NCBI GenBank assembly: GCA_040235565.1
Contig: JBECLA010000043.1
Location: 1-64,000, forward strand
DNA: 64,000 nt
Direction of reading: 5' to 3'
DNA from: JAHEIJ01 sp040235565
GTDB lineage: Bacteria > Pseudomonadota > Gammaproteobacteria > UBA6429 > Thiohalophilaceae
In this document: positions 18,275 to 27,449 of the stretch, one piece after another
How the letters are laid out: every line of letters starts with the position of its first letter
Position numbering within the stretch: position 1 is the first letter of the stretch
Program-made: the position numbers and the translations under genes
The notes under the pieces: model-generated
What the model saw: only the letters and a program-made list of their open reading frames with translations
The model's database searches: none
Told to the model about the DNA's origin: nothing

Positions 18275-18352
18275 ATAAAAAAGCGGCCAGTGGCCGCCAA
18301 ATAAAAGTACCTTTGTTGTTTTTATGAAAGCGAACGGTTACCCCCTTGCTTG
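18275..18352 (-). ncRNA. Candidate Hfq-type small RNA
   Basis: Minus strand. A perfect GCGGCC-ACT-GGCCGC hairpin (283-297 of this kilobase) is followed by a TTTTTTATT tract, with an outer TTTGGC/GCCAAA extension. Just 5' of it is A-rich CATAAAAACAACAAAGG, matching the A-N-N pattern bound by Hfq. A possible promoter lies upstream: TTGACC (18383-18388), 17 bp, TAGCGT (18360-18365). No reading frame ends at this terminator, since DUF6502 starts downstream of it and ClC runs the other way. The promoter is weak at -10; the 5' end is estimated. Confidence 0.45.
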
Positions 18353-18476
18353 AGGCATAACGCTATCCCACACGCTTTGCAGGGTCAAGTCATTTTCGCC
18401 TAATCCTTTGTCCGGAAACCGTATTTCGCCCACCCTGAAACCCAAATTAGCGGATCATGATAAACTCACAAGCACC

Positions 18477-19790
18477 ATGTATCGCCATCATCTTCGTCGA
18501 ACTCATCGCCGCCTGTTTTCCCGCAAGGCCTGGCGCATGCGGCTGGTCTTCTGGGGCAGCGCACTCATCATCGGTGGCGTTGCCGCCGGTTTCGCCTTGA
18601 GTGCCCGCTACGCCGACGGATTTTTTCATCAGCTCTATCATCGTTCACCGCTGCTGGCGTACCTGCTCACCCCGCTGGGACTCGCCGGGATCGCCTTCAT
18701 CACGCAACGCTTTTTTAAAGGCACCGAAGGCAGCGGTATTCCCCAGGCCATCGCCGCCCTGTCAATGCGCAGTCATGCATTGCGCTCCCGGGTCTTGTCC
18801 CTGAGAGTCGCAGTGGGAAAAATCTTGCTTACCAGTCTGGGCCTGTTTTGTGGCGCCTCGATCGGACGCGAAGGTCCAACCGTGCATATCGGCGCCTCCA
18901 TCATGTATTCGCTGCGCCGCATTGCGCCCTTTCGTGGCAGGGATATGACCCGTAACCTGATTCTGGCCGGTGGCGCCGCCGGGATTTCGGCGGCTTTCAA
19001 TACCCCCCTGGCGGGCATTATTTTCGCCATTGAGGAAATGAGCCGCTCCTATGAACATCGTACCAGTGGCACCCTGTTAATCAGTGTGGTACTGGCAGGT
19101 ATTACCGCCCTGATGATCCTGGGTAATTACACCTATTTCGGTTCCACCAACGCGACCCTGCCGCTCAGCAACGCCTGGCTGGCCGTACTCATCTGTGGGG
19201 TGATCGGTGGTCTGTTGGGCGGGATGTTTGCCACCGGCCTGATTGAGGGCACGCGGAAAATTGCGCCGCTGGCACGGCGCCACCCTGTCGGTCTGGCCTT
19301 CGGTTGCGGCGTGTTGTTGAGTCTGTTCGGTTTCCTGTCGGGAGGGATGACCTACGGAACCGGTTATGAAGAAGCGAAGTACCTGGTCACCGGCGGAGAA
19401 CCGGAAATGGCTTTCCCGGTATTAAAGTTGCTTGCCACGGTAGTGTCCTATCTCAGTGGCATCCCGGGCGGGATTTTTGCCCCCTCCCTGTCTATCGGTG
19501 CCGGCATTGGGGCGGATCTTTCGGTCATTTTCCCGGCGGCGCCTGTCGCCGCCATCGTCATGCTGGGCATGGTAGGGTATTTCAGTGGCGTGGTGCAGGC
19601 CCCCATCACCGCCTTTGTGATTGTGATGGAGATGACCGATGATACCGGCATGCTGCTGCCGCTGATTGCGACCGCACTGATCGCCAAGGTGGTCTCCCAT
19701 CTTGTTTGCCCGCGGCCTATCTATCAGGCACTGGCGGATGCCTATCTGAGCCGCAACGAACCGATAGTCGCCACCGCAAAGTCAAAATGA
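18477..19790 (+). CDS. ClC-family chloride/proton antiporter
   Basis: 437 aa from the ATG at 18477; a TTG 69 bp earlier is in frame and neither has a clear ribosome site. All ClC signature loops are present: GSGIPQA, GREGPTVHIGA with the gating Glu, and GGIFAPSLSIG. The inner proton-pathway Glu is seen in IFAIEEMS, so it should be an H+/Cl- exchanger rather than a channel. About ten or more membrane helices, no C-terminal CBS domains. The stop overlaps the next gene in ATGA. Confidence 0.93.
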   Translation: MYRHHLRRTHRRLFSRKAWRMRLVFWGSALIIGGVAAGFALSARYADGFFHQLYHRSPLLAYLLTPLGLAGIAFITQRFFKGTEGSGIPQAIAALSMRSHALRSRVLSLRVAVGKILLTSLGLFCGASIGREGPTVHIGASIMYSLRRIAPFRGRDMTRNLILAGGAAGISAAFNTPLAGIIFAIEEMSRSYEHRTSGTLLISVVLAGITALMILGNYTYFGSTNATLPLSNAWLAVLICGVIGGLLGGMFATGLIEGTRKIAPLARRHPVGLAFGCGVLLSLFGFLSGGMTYGTGYEEAKYLVTGGEPEMAFPVLKLLATVVSYLSGIPGGIFAPSLSIGAGIGADLSVIFPAAPVAAIVMLGMVGYFSGVVQAPITAFVIVMEMTDDTGMLLPLIATALIAKVVSHLVCPRPIYQALADAYLSRNEPIVATAKSK

Positions 19791-20296
19791 AACGCGCACA
19801 TACAGGATTCGGTATGCTACTCCTGGTGCTGCTGCTGGCTGGCGGCTATTACTGGCTTGGCCCCAGCTATGCTCCGGCAGCACCTGCAGTCGATTTCAAG
19901 ATCATTGACGGGCGCACTCTCAACCTCCAACAATTCGCCGGTCAACCGGTACTGGTGGTTTTCTGGGCGACAACCTGTCCGGGATGCGTCAAGGAAATAC
20001 CGCACTTGATCGAACTGTACGAGGAGCTGGCACCGCGGGGGCTGGAGGTCATTGGGGTCGCGATGGCCTATGATCCCCCCAACCAGGTAGTGGAAATGCA
20101 GCAACGCAAGCAGATCCCCTATCCGATTGCCCTGGATGTGCAAGGCAAGGTCGCCTCCGCCTTCGGGAATGTCCAGCAAACACCGACCTCATTTCTGATC
20201 AATCCACAGGGGCGAATCGCAAAACAAGCCATCGGCAGGTTGAACATGTCGCAACTACGCGCGGAGTTACATGCAATGTTATCAAAAGGAGGCTGA
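19787..20296 (+). CDS. TlpA-like thioredoxin-fold protein
   Basis: 169 aa from the ATG in the ATGA overlap with ClC. An N-terminal signal anchor (about 8-27, GMLLLVLLLAGGYYWLG) points the domain to the periplasm. The thioredoxin fold (about 35-165) carries the active site ATTCPGCVKEIPHL and the cis-Pro loop QQTPTSFLIN. Probably a TlpA/ResA-type disulfide reductase or a redoxin that keeps periplasmic thiols reduced, for example for cytochrome c haem attachment. HemJ and a cytochrome c lie downstream, which fits. Confidence 0.88.
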   Translation: MKRAHTGFGMLLLVLLLAGGYYWLGPSYAPAAPAVDFKIIDGRTLNLQQFAGQPVLVVFWATTCPGCVKEIPHLIELYEELAPRGLEVIGVAMAYDPPNQVVEMQQRKQIPYPIALDVQGKVASAFGNVQQTPTSFLINPQGRIAKQAIGRLNMSQLRAELHAMLSKGG

Positions 20297-20297
20297 T

Positions 20298-20735
20298 ATG
20301 CTGTGGGCCTGGTTAAAAGCGTTTCATATTATCTTTATGGTGACCTGGTTTGCCGGACTCTTCTATTTACCTCGTCTGTTTGTTTATCACGCCATGGCTG
20401 AAGATGCCGCAACTCGCGAGCACCTCAAGATAATGGAGCGCAAGCTCTATAAGTTTGTGACTCCCCTGATGTGGTTGATGGTGGGTTTTGGCATAGGACT
20501 GATCATTGTCAATGGTGCGGAATGGTTCGCACTGCAAACCTGGTTACATATCAAGTTGTTTCTGGTGGCTATCCTCATCGCATATCATTTTTATTGCGGG
20601 AAAATTGTCAGGGATTTCCAGGATGATAACAAAATTCGTAACCACGTATTCTACCGCTGGGTCAACGAGATTCCGGTCCTGTTTTTATTTGCTATCGTAA
20701 TACTGGCGGTGATTAAACAACCACCAAGCGCTTGA
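20298..20735 (+). CDS. hemJ: Protoporphyrinogen IX oxidase HemJ
   Basis: 145 aa from the ATG at 20298, preceded by a strong AAAGGAGG. Four membrane helices, starting MLWAWLKAFHIIFMVTWFAG. HemJ oxidises protoporphyrinogen IX to protoporphyrin IX in haem synthesis in bacteria lacking HemG or HemY. The family His near residue 9 (KAFHII) and Lys in LHIKLFLV, reported as haem ligands in the family, are in place, as is FYCGKIVRDFQ. Same region as hemL (about 3 kb downstream), but not obviously one operon. Confidence 0.93.
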   Translation: MLWAWLKAFHIIFMVTWFAGLFYLPRLFVYHAMAEDAATREHLKIMERKLYKFVTPLMWLMVGFGIGLIIVNGAEWFALQTWLHIKLFLVAILIAYHFYCGKIVRDFQDDNKIRNHVFYRWVNEIPVLFLFAIVILAVIKQPPSA

Positions 20736-20781
20736 TAAGCTGCGTTATTCATATCTTCTTTAATTATTAAGGAGGTCTTGA

Positions 20782-21255
20782 GTGAACATACTTTTGATCG
20801 CAATAGTTTTACTGGCAACAGGTCAGGTTCAGGCTGCAACTGACAACAGAGATTGGCGTCAAGGCGGTACTGATAAGGAAAGACTTGAAAATGTTGTGCG
20901 TGTCATCCCCAGCGCAGCAGACATCATGTTCCAGATGGGAGAACGGTATCGTAATCTGTATTGGGCCGGCAAACAAGGTAAATGGAAATTTGCACAATAC
21001 CAGACTGAAGAAATGCACCGTCTGATTGAGAAACTCATTATCACTCGTCCTAACAGAGCGGCTACTGCTGAAACGTTTTTGCGCGACGCCTTTGAGGGTT
21101 TTGAAATCGCCATTACCGATAAAGATTGGAAAAAATTCACGGCGGCCTTTGAACATATGCGTGAACGGTGTATGGCGTGTCATATCCAGAATGAGCATGC
21201 GTTCGTTGAGCTGAATAAACGACCGGCAAAAGGCAACAGTCCGGTGCTGGATTAA
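20782..21255 (+). CDS. Periplasmic monohaem cytochrome c-like protein
   Basis: 157 aa, GTG start with AAGGAGG upstream. A Sec signal (LLIAIVLLATGQVQA) precedes a helical protein with a single CMACH haem-binding motif close to the C-terminus (about 132-136). A C-terminal CxxCH in a helical bundle is the class II (cytochrome c') layout, though this family is not one I can name. Role inferred: electron carrier or sensor in the periplasm. It follows hemJ by 46 bp with its own ribosome site. Confidence 0.75.
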   Translation: MNILLIAIVLLATGQVQAATDNRDWRQGGTDKERLENVVRVIPSAADIMFQMGERYRNLYWAGKQGKWKFAQYQTEEMHRLIEKLIITRPNRAATAETFLRDAFEGFEIAITDKDWKKFTAAFEHMRERCMACHIQNEHAFVELNKRPAKGNSPVLD

Positions 21256-21307
21256 ACAGCAGGATTGTGGGACTTGGCCATTAGACGTCATTACAGAGTT
21301 AATCACG

Positions 21308-21874
21308 ATGGATATTAAGCAGGATCTGATTCGCTACTACCGCTGGTTACGCCAATACGGGATTAATGATTCCCACAGTGGTAATGCCTCGGTGCGTGAC
21401 GACAATACCATCTGGGTCACACCTACCGGTGCTTGTGCTGATACTTTAAAGGCTGACGCTCTGGTGGCTTGCAGTGTGGGAGGATCAATAGGCAAAGGGG
21501 CTTCCCTGGATGCCACCCTGCATGTCGCCGTCTACCAACAGAATCCCAAAGCGCGGGCCGTGCTGCACAGTCACGGTGCTCACACCGTCGCTCTCACCAT
21601 GAACGGGGAAGATTTCCTTCCGGCTGACTTCGAAGGGCAATATTATTTCCCTCGGGTACCGGTGATCACTATCGCTTACGATCGATACCTCAAGGACGCG
21701 CCGCGCCTGGTCGCCAGCACCCTGGCGGAATATCCTATTGCGGTCGTACGCGGTCACGGCATCTATGCGCAGGCAGAATCACTTAACCTTGCCTACAAGT
21801 GGACCTGTTCACTGGAACTGTCAGCCAGAACGGCATTTCTCGCCAGGCAGGCCGGGACCTTACCCGCCTCATAA
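21308..21874 (+). CDS. Class II aldolase/adducin family protein
   Basis: 188 aa. Zinc-dependent fold of fuculose-phosphate aldolase and related enzymes. Visible are the phosphate loop SGNASVRDD, the metal-binding HSHGAHT (about 92-98), the later RGHGIYA (about 153-159) and a conserved Glu in LNLAYKWTCSLELS. Shorter than FucA and with no neighbours for sugar catabolism, so the substrate is not predictable. It precedes thiD by about 100 bp. Confidence 0.82.
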   Translation: MDIKQDLIRYYRWLRQYGINDSHSGNASVRDDNTIWVTPTGACADTLKADALVACSVGGSIGKGASLDATLHVAVYQQNPKARAVLHSHGAHTVALTMNGEDFLPADFEGQYYFPRVPVITIAYDRYLKDAPRLVASTLAEYPIAVVRGHGIYAQAESLNLAYKWTCSLELSARTAFLARQAGTLPAS

Positions 21875-21972
21875 ATACGGGTTACCTGAACAGTCACTCC
21901 CCGTCCTGTCAGCCTCGCCACCCCGGGCAAGGATGTTACAATGCCTTATCTCAATCTGTAGTTCTAACTGTT

Positions 21973-22776
21973 ATGCCCCACTCCCAACAGATACCTGTCG
22001 TGATGTGCTTTGCCGGCCTGGACAGTACCGGCGGCGCTGGTATACAGGCGGATATTGAAGCCGTCGCCAGCATGGGTTGTCATGCTGCACCCATCGTCAC
22101 CGCACTGACAGTCCAGGACACCCAGCGGGTAATTGATTTCAGCCCGGTGGATACCAACGTATTCATCACCCAGGCCCGTGCGGTACTGGAAGATATGCCC
22201 ATTGCTGCCTTCAAAATCGGCATGCTGGGTGATGTGCGCATCATCGAGGCATTGCATACCCTCTTGACCGACTACCCGGACATCCCGGTCGTTCTGGATC
22301 CGGTGCTTAGCGGTGGCGGCGGAGGGGAATTAAGCACGCCGGAAATGATCGCTGCGCTCAGCAACCTGCTTCTTCCCCAGGTCACGGTGTTGACACCCAA
22401 CAGCATTGAAGCCCGCACCCTCGCGCCGGAGTGTGACACGCTTGAAGCCTGTGGACAGGGATTATTGGACAAGGGTTGTGAATTTGTCTTGCTCACCGGT
22501 ACTCACGAAGAAGCCGAACAGGTTGAGAACCGCCTGTTTGGTAACCGCCGGCTGCTGGAAACCTTTATCTGGGAACGCTTGCCCCATGACTATCATGGCT
22601 CCGGCTGCACCCTGGCGGCGGCCATCGCCGGGTTGCTGGCACAGGGACTGGAACCGTTCACCGCCATTCACGAAGCTCAGGAATACACCTGGGAAACCCT
22701 GCGGCACGGTTATCGCGTGGGTATGGGGCAACTCCTGCCCAATCGGTTGTTCTGGGCCCGCGGCGAAGAAGACTGA
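21973..22776 (+). CDS. thiD: Hydroxymethylpyrimidine (phosphate) kinase
   Basis: 267 aa from the ATG at 21973; a longer frame upstream overlaps the aldolase gene and lacks homology. Phosphorylates HMP and HMP-P to HMP-PP for thiamine synthesis. Ribokinase-fold signatures: FAGLDSTGGAGIQADIEAV, DPVLSGGGGGEL and the anion hole HGSGCTLAAAIAG with the catalytic base region. It is followed 4 bp later by thiE, with which it is surely co-expressed. No TPP riboswitch is recognisable upstream. Confidence 0.94.
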   Translation: MPHSQQIPVVMCFAGLDSTGGAGIQADIEAVASMGCHAAPIVTALTVQDTQRVIDFSPVDTNVFITQARAVLEDMPIAAFKIGMLGDVRIIEALHTLLTDYPDIPVVLDPVLSGGGGGELSTPEMIAALSNLLLPQVTVLTPNSIEARTLAPECDTLEACGQGLLDKGCEFVLLTGTHEEAEQVENRLFGNRRLLETFIWERLPHDYHGSGCTLAAAIAGLLAQGLEPFTAIHEAQEYTWETLRHGYRVGMGQLLPNRLFWARGEED

Positions 22777-22780
22777 ACCC

Positions 22781-23407
22781 ATGCGCGATCCCCGTTTCCG
22801 CGGCGTCTATGCCATTACTGATCCTGTTTTGTGTAAGACGCAGTTAAACGACAAAGTGCTTGCCGCAATTGAGGGCGGTATTCGCATCCTGCAATACCGT
22901 AACAAACAGGCCCCTCGTGAGCGCCAGTATGAAGAAGCAAGTGATTTGTTGAGCTTGTGTCGTCAGCACGATGTGCTGTTCATCATTAATGATGATCTTG
23001 AACTTGCGGCTGAGGTCAAGGCTGATGGTGTCCATCTTGGACAAGGGGACCGAACTGTGGTCGAGGCCCGTCAACAACTGGGCACGGATAAAATCATTGG
23101 TATCTCCTGCAACAATCGCTTCGAGTACGCCCTGGCCGCACAGCAGCAAGGGGCAGACTATGTGGCCTTCGGCCGTTTTTTTCCTTCCCGTACCAAACCG
23201 CAGGCACCGCAGGCGAAACTTGAATTACTGCACCGTGCCCGCAGTGAACTGCAGCTTCCGGTAGTCGCAATTGGCGGCATTACTCCGGCGAACGGTCGGC
23301 AATTGATCCAGGCCGGTGCGGATATGCTCGCAGTGATCCATGGTATATTTGCCCGGCATGACGTGCGCCAGGCAGCACACGACTATGCCGCATTGTTTCA
23401 ACATTGA
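22781..23407 (+). CDS. thiE: Thiamine phosphate synthase
   Basis: 208 aa from the ATG at 22781. Joins HMP-PP and thiazole phosphate to thiamine phosphate. TIM-barrel motifs: GVYAITDPVL, ILQYRNKQA (diphosphate contact), INDDLELAAEVKADGVHLGQ, FGRFFPSRTKPQAPQA and VAIGGITPANG. The FFPSRTKP loop replaces the more common PTxTKP. Together with thiD it provides the last joining step. The thiazole genes are not in the window. Confidence 0.95.
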   Translation: MRDPRFRGVYAITDPVLCKTQLNDKVLAAIEGGIRILQYRNKQAPRERQYEEASDLLSLCRQHDVLFIINDDLELAAEVKADGVHLGQGDRTVVEARQQLGTDKIIGISCNNRFEYALAAQQQGADYVAFGRFFPSRTKPQAPQAKLELLHRARSELQLPVVAIGGITPANGRQLIQAGADMLAVIHGIFARHDVRQAAHDYAALFQH

Positions 23408-23461
23408 GTTTTATTCTTTACGAGTTTCGTTTACCACCAGTTAGCAAGCAAGGATTCCAGC

Positions 23462-24742
23462 ATGAGCCGTTCACACGATCTCTTTATTCAAGCCCAGCAA
23501 CACATTCCCGGTGGCGTCAATTCGCCCGTGCGTGCTTTCAAGGGAGTGGGAGGCGATCCGGTTTTTTTCAAACGCGCCAAGGGTTCCTATGTTTACGATG
23601 AGGACAACCGGCAATACATCGACTATGTGGCATCCTGGGGCCCCATGGTCGTTGGCCATGCCCATGACGAAGTACTGGCAGCAGTACAGGAAACGATGCA
23701 GAACGGTTTGAGCTTCGGGGCCCCCACTGAACTGGAGACCCGCATGGCCGACAAGGTGTGCGAACTGATGCCATCCATTGACCTGGTACGCATGGTCAGC
23801 TCCGGCACCGAAGCCACCATGTCGGCCTTGCGCCTGGCGCGCGGCTTCACCGGACGCGACAAGATCATCAAGTTCGAAGGCTGCTACCACGGGCATTCGG
23901 ATTCTCTCCTGGTCAAGGCCGGATCAGGTGCCCTGACCCTGGGCGTGCCGACCTCACCCGGAGTCCCGGCCAGCCTGGCAGAACACACCATCACCCTGAC
24001 CTACAATGACAGCCAGCAGGTGCGTGACACCTTCGCCCGGATTGGTGAGGAGATCGCCTGTATCATCGTCGAACCGGTTGCCGGCAACATGAATTGCATC
24101 CCGCCTGTCCCCGGCTTTCTGGAGACTTTACGCGAGGTGTGTGATGAATACGGCAGTGTTTTAATTCTGGATGAGGTGATGACGGGTTTTCGGGTCAGTC
24201 TCGGCGGCGCCCAGGGTTACTATGGCATTACCCCGGATCTCACCACCCTGGGTAAAGTGATCGGCGGCGGTATGCCAGTCGGCGCCTTCGGTGGCAAACG
24301 GGAGATCATGGAACATATCGCGCCATTGGGCCCTGTCTATCAGGCGGGAACCCTCTCGGGTAATCCGGTCGCCATGGCCGCCGGCCTGAAAACCCTGGAA
24401 CTCATCGCCACGTCCAACTTCTTTGAAAAGCTGGCAGACAAGACAAGTGCCATGGCCGAAGGACTGCGCATGCATGCCAGTGCGGCGGGCATCCCTCTGA
24501 CCACCAATGAGGTTGGCGGGATGTTCGGGTACTTCTTTACTGAAGAAGAAAAGGTCACGAATTTTGCCCAGGTGAGCAGCTGTGATATCGAGCGTTTCAA
24601 GAAGTTTTATCACGGCATGCTACAGGAAGGGATCTATCTGGCACCGTCGGCATTTGAAGCGGGCTTTGTTTCCAGTATGCACAGCGATGATGATATTGCG
24701 GATACTCTGGCCGCGGCAGACAAGGTGCTGGCAAAACTCTGA
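23462..24742 (+). CDS. hemL: Glutamate-1-semialdehyde 2,1-aminomutase
   Basis: 426 aa. PLP enzyme making 5-aminolevulinate in the C5 haem pathway. N-terminal SRSHDLFIQAQQHIPGGVNS, cofactor-binding SSGTEATMSALRLARGFTGR, Asp in LILDEVMTGFR and the Schiff-base Lys in LGKVIGGGMPVGAFGG all match. Full length. Cytoplasmic, acts after glutamyl-tRNA reductase. Starts 54 bp after thiE; adjacent to thiE in many gammaproteobacteria. Confidence 0.97.
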   Translation: MSRSHDLFIQAQQHIPGGVNSPVRAFKGVGGDPVFFKRAKGSYVYDEDNRQYIDYVASWGPMVVGHAHDEVLAAVQETMQNGLSFGAPTELETRMADKVCELMPSIDLVRMVSSGTEATMSALRLARGFTGRDKIIKFEGCYHGHSDSLLVKAGSGALTLGVPTSPGVPASLAEHTITLTYNDSQQVRDTFARIGEEIACIIVEPVAGNMNCIPPVPGFLETLREVCDEYGSVLILDEVMTGFRVSLGGAQGYYGITPDLTTLGKVIGGGMPVGAFGGKREIMEHIAPLGPVYQAGTLSGNPVAMAAGLKTLELIATSNFFEKLADKTSAMAEGLRMHASAAGIPLTTNEVGGMFGYFFTEEEKVTNFAQVSSCDIERFKKFYHGMLQEGIYLAPSAFEAGFVSSMHSDDDIADTLAAADKVLAKL

Positions 24743-24825
24743 ACCTAACGACGTGGACAATCGTGGCGTCATTGTTCACCTCTTGTTCATATCTGCCAGG
24801 CCACGCAAACTGAGCACCTAGCAGA

Positions 24826-26838
24826 ATGGATACGACCTCATTGTCTTCCCTGTTTGACTGGCTCCAGCAGAATCCGTTGCTCAGTCTGCTGCTTGTGTTT
24901 CTGGTCGCTTGCGGGGAATCCTTGGCGGTGGTGGGCCTTCTCGTACCCGGGGCCCTGTTGATGGTCGGCTTTGGCGCGCTGATCGCCCTCGACTTCCTGC
25001 CATTAACCGCGACCATCATCGCCGCCGTTCTCGGTGCCATTACCGGTGACGGTATCAGTTACTGGCTTGGCGTCAAATACAATCATAACCTCGCGAGCAT
25101 CTGGCCCTTCCGGCGTTATCCTGACCTGTTGACCCGGGGTGAAGCGTTCTTTCAACGCCATGGTGGCAAGAGTGTGTTACTCGGTCGATTCTTCGGCCCC
25201 TTGCGGCCGATCATTCCGGCCATTGCCGGGATGATGCATATGCCGGTGCGGCAATTCATCGTTATCAACATCCTGTCCGCCGTATTCTGGGCCCCGTTGT
25301 ATCTTCTGCCCGGCATCATATTTGGCGCGTCGTTGGAGCTGGCTTCGGAATTTGCCGGGCGCTTTAGCCTGTTACTGGTGGGACTGGTTTTCAGCTTGTG
25401 GTTTGTCGTCTGGATCATCCGGCTCGGTTACCTGTGGTATATGCCTATCAGCGACGCTGTGATGGCACGTCTGGTTAACTGGAGTCGTCGTCACCCCGTC
25501 GCCGGCGCCATTCCGGCCGCGATCGTCGCACCGGAACAGTCAGAAATCCGTGGCCTGAGCCTGCTGGCCCTGATTCTGCTGCTGGCCACCGCCGGTTTTA
25601 TCCTGTTATCCGAGCTGGCGGGCTATTTCCCCTTGATGCATAACCTCAACCAGTTGGTTTTTCACACCCTGCAGGCCTTACACAATCCTCCCTTTGATCA
25701 TGCCATGGTATTCATCACTGCCATGGGAGATGCCTGGTTATTGGCGACTCTGGTCTTACTGGTGGCTGCTTATCTGTTTATTTCCAGACAATACCTGGCC
25801 TTGTGGCATTGGCTGCTGGCGTTCGCCTTTCCCCTGATACTGGTGGAACTGTTAAAGCAGTTCTATGCCTTGCCCCGGCCACCGGGAATGGACATGCTGC
25901 AGGATTACACTTACCCCAGTGGCCATGCCACGCTGGCGACGGCAACGTACGGCTTCCTGGCGATCTTGCTGGCGCGTGATGTTCAAACACCCTATCGACT
26001 CATCATTTACATCAACGCCAGTCTGCTCATTCTGTTGATCGCCTTCTCGCGACTTTATCTTGGTGCGCATTGGTTGTCAGATGTGGTGGCTGGCATGTTA
26101 CTGGGACTGGCCTGGGCTGCCTTGCTTGGCATCGCCTACCGACGTCATGCGCCTGAACGTTATCTCAAGCGTGCTGACCTGGGCTTTGTTGGCGGTTTAC
26201 TTGTGGTTTGTTTGCTGGCTTACCCCGGTTTCAGGCATAGCCATCAATATGAGCTTTATCAGCCATCGCCCGAGCACTACTTCGCGACAAAACAAGCCTG
26301 GCTTGAAAGCGGTTGGCAAGCCATTCCACAAGTCCGCGAGGATTTACGCGGACATAACGATTTTGTCTTTAACCTGCAGTGGATGGGTAATGCAGACAGG
26401 ATTACAACCAGCTTGTTTTCATCCGGATGGCAATCACCTGACATAACGATGCGTCAGTACCTCAACTGGTTTAAGCCGTCGGTTACAGCAGAAGAACTCC
26501 CGCTACTACCGCATATCCATGATGGTAGATACGAAGATCTTCGCTTTCGCAGAACTGTCGCGCCGGACAAATTATTTGTTATCCGTCTTTGGCGATCCCG
26601 TATAGCCATCCAGGACGCGGAGGGAAATCATCCCTTGTGGTTTGGCTACATCAGTCAAATGGAAAAGGCCCAACACCTTGGATTACGCTATCTGGTAACC
26701 AAGCATGACTTTGTAACCCCCTTGCAGTGGTTACAAGCGCAACTGCCGAATCTTGGCCTGACGTCACAAAATCTGGAATTCCGCCTGCCGCTGGAGCAGA
26801 ACAAAAAACAGCCAGTTTTGTTACTTGGCGCGAATTAA
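24826..26838 (+). CDS. DedA / PAP2 phosphatase / LssY-C fusion membrane protein
   Basis: 670 aa. Residues 1-210 form a DedA (SNARE-associated) domain with ESLAVVGLLVPGALLM and the GRFFGPLRPIIPAIAGM motif. Residues about 240-450 form a PAP2 phosphatase with all three signatures: KQFYALPRP, YPSGHATLA and SRLYLGAHWLSDV. Residues about 480-670 match the LssY C-terminal region. DedA proteins move lipid phosphates across the membrane and PAP2 enzymes dephosphorylate them, so the fusion likely recycles undecaprenyl pyrophosphate or other lipid phosphates. That role is inferred. Confidence 0.9.
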   Translation: MDTTSLSSLFDWLQQNPLLSLLLVFLVACGESLAVVGLLVPGALLMVGFGALIALDFLPLTATIIAAVLGAITGDGISYWLGVKYNHNLASIWPFRRYPDLLTRGEAFFQRHGGKSVLLGRFFGPLRPIIPAIAGMMHMPVRQFIVINILSAVFWAPLYLLPGIIFGASLELASEFAGRFSLLLVGLVFSLWFVVWIIRLGYLWYMPISDAVMARLVNWSRRHPVAGAIPAAIVAPEQSEIRGLSLLALILLLATAGFILLSELAGYFPLMHNLNQLVFHTLQALHNPPFDHAMVFITAMGDAWLLATLVLLVAAYLFISRQYLALWHWLLAFAFPLILVELLKQFYALPRPPGMDMLQDYTYPSGHATLATATYGFLAILLARDVQTPYRLIIYINASLLILLIAFSRLYLGAHWLSDVVAGMLLGLAWAALLGIAYRRHAPERYLKRADLGFVGGLLVVCLLAYPGFRHSHQYELYQPSPEHYFATKQAWLESGWQAIPQVREDLRGHNDFVFNLQWMGNADRITTSLFSSGWQSPDITMRQYLNWFKPSVTAEELPLLPHIHDGRYEDLRFRRTVAPDKLFVIRLWRSRIAIQDAEGNHPLWFGYISQMEKAQHLGLRYLVTKHDFVTPLQWLQAQLPNLGLTSQNLEFRLPLEQNKKQPVLLLGAN

Positions 26839-26845
26839 TCCCGAA

Positions 26846-27430
26846 CTACAAAATATCCATGTTGTGCAACATGGCAGTGATGGTATCCAGACGTTGCTTC
26901 GCATCTTCATTCATCAATAGTTTTTGTTTATCCGGCAATTCGAAGGGTAATAATTCGACCAGGCGAGCACTGACCCAACTGGCATTTTCAAATGCCGGTG
27001 TCAGGGTAGTGTAAGGCGGTTCAAGCTGATTGATGATCTGTTTGAGCAAAGCCACCAGTTGTTGATGATTTGCCATGACGGGAATAAAAGGCGGCTCGGG
27101 CAACAATTCTACTTCGGCGATCAATAACCGATCAGGCCTGGCTTGTGTTGAGAGAATCCGAAACCGCTGTTCACCTTGTAAGGTAATACCAAGCAAGCCA
27201 TCTGAGCGCTTATGCCAATATCGGATATGCGACAGGGTACCCACCTCATAGGTATCCGCCAGATCCCCGACTTCCTGGCCATTGCGAATCAGGACGACGC
27301 CAATACCCGAATCGGTCTTCAGGCATTGGCTGACCATATCCAGATAACGCGGCTCAAAAATTCGTAGCGGTAAAACTCCGCCAGGGAACAAAACCGTATT
27401 AAGAGGAAATAAGGGAATACTGAGTGTCAT
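26846..27430 (-). CDS. Lon N-terminal (LON substrate-binding) domain protein
   Basis: 194 aa from the ATG at 27430. The whole protein is one LON domain: SIPLFPLNTVLFPGGVLPLR at the start, IFEPRYLDMV, and GVVLIRNGQEVGD. It has no AAA+ or protease part, so it is not Lon. Stand-alone LON-domain proteins are widespread in Proteobacteria with no agreed function; a role in substrate recognition is inferred from the domain. An alternative start at 27535 overlaps ubiX and is unlikely. Confidence 0.88.
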   Translation of the reverse strand: MTLSIPLFPLNTVLFPGGVLPLRIFEPRYLDMVSQCLKTDSGIGVVLIRNGQEVGDLADTYEVGTLSHIRYWHKRSDGLLGITLQGEQRFRILSTQARPDRLLIAEVELLPEPPFIPVMANHQQLVALLKQIINQLEPPYTTLTPAFENASWVSARLVELLPFELPDKQKLLMNEDAKQRLDTITAMLHNMDIL

Positions 27431-27449
27431 ATAGCAAGTGATGTCAAAA

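Noticed and set aside
21875..21972. Possible TPP riboswitch before thiD
   Set aside because: No CTGAGA or ACCCTTTGAACCTGA-type core is present.
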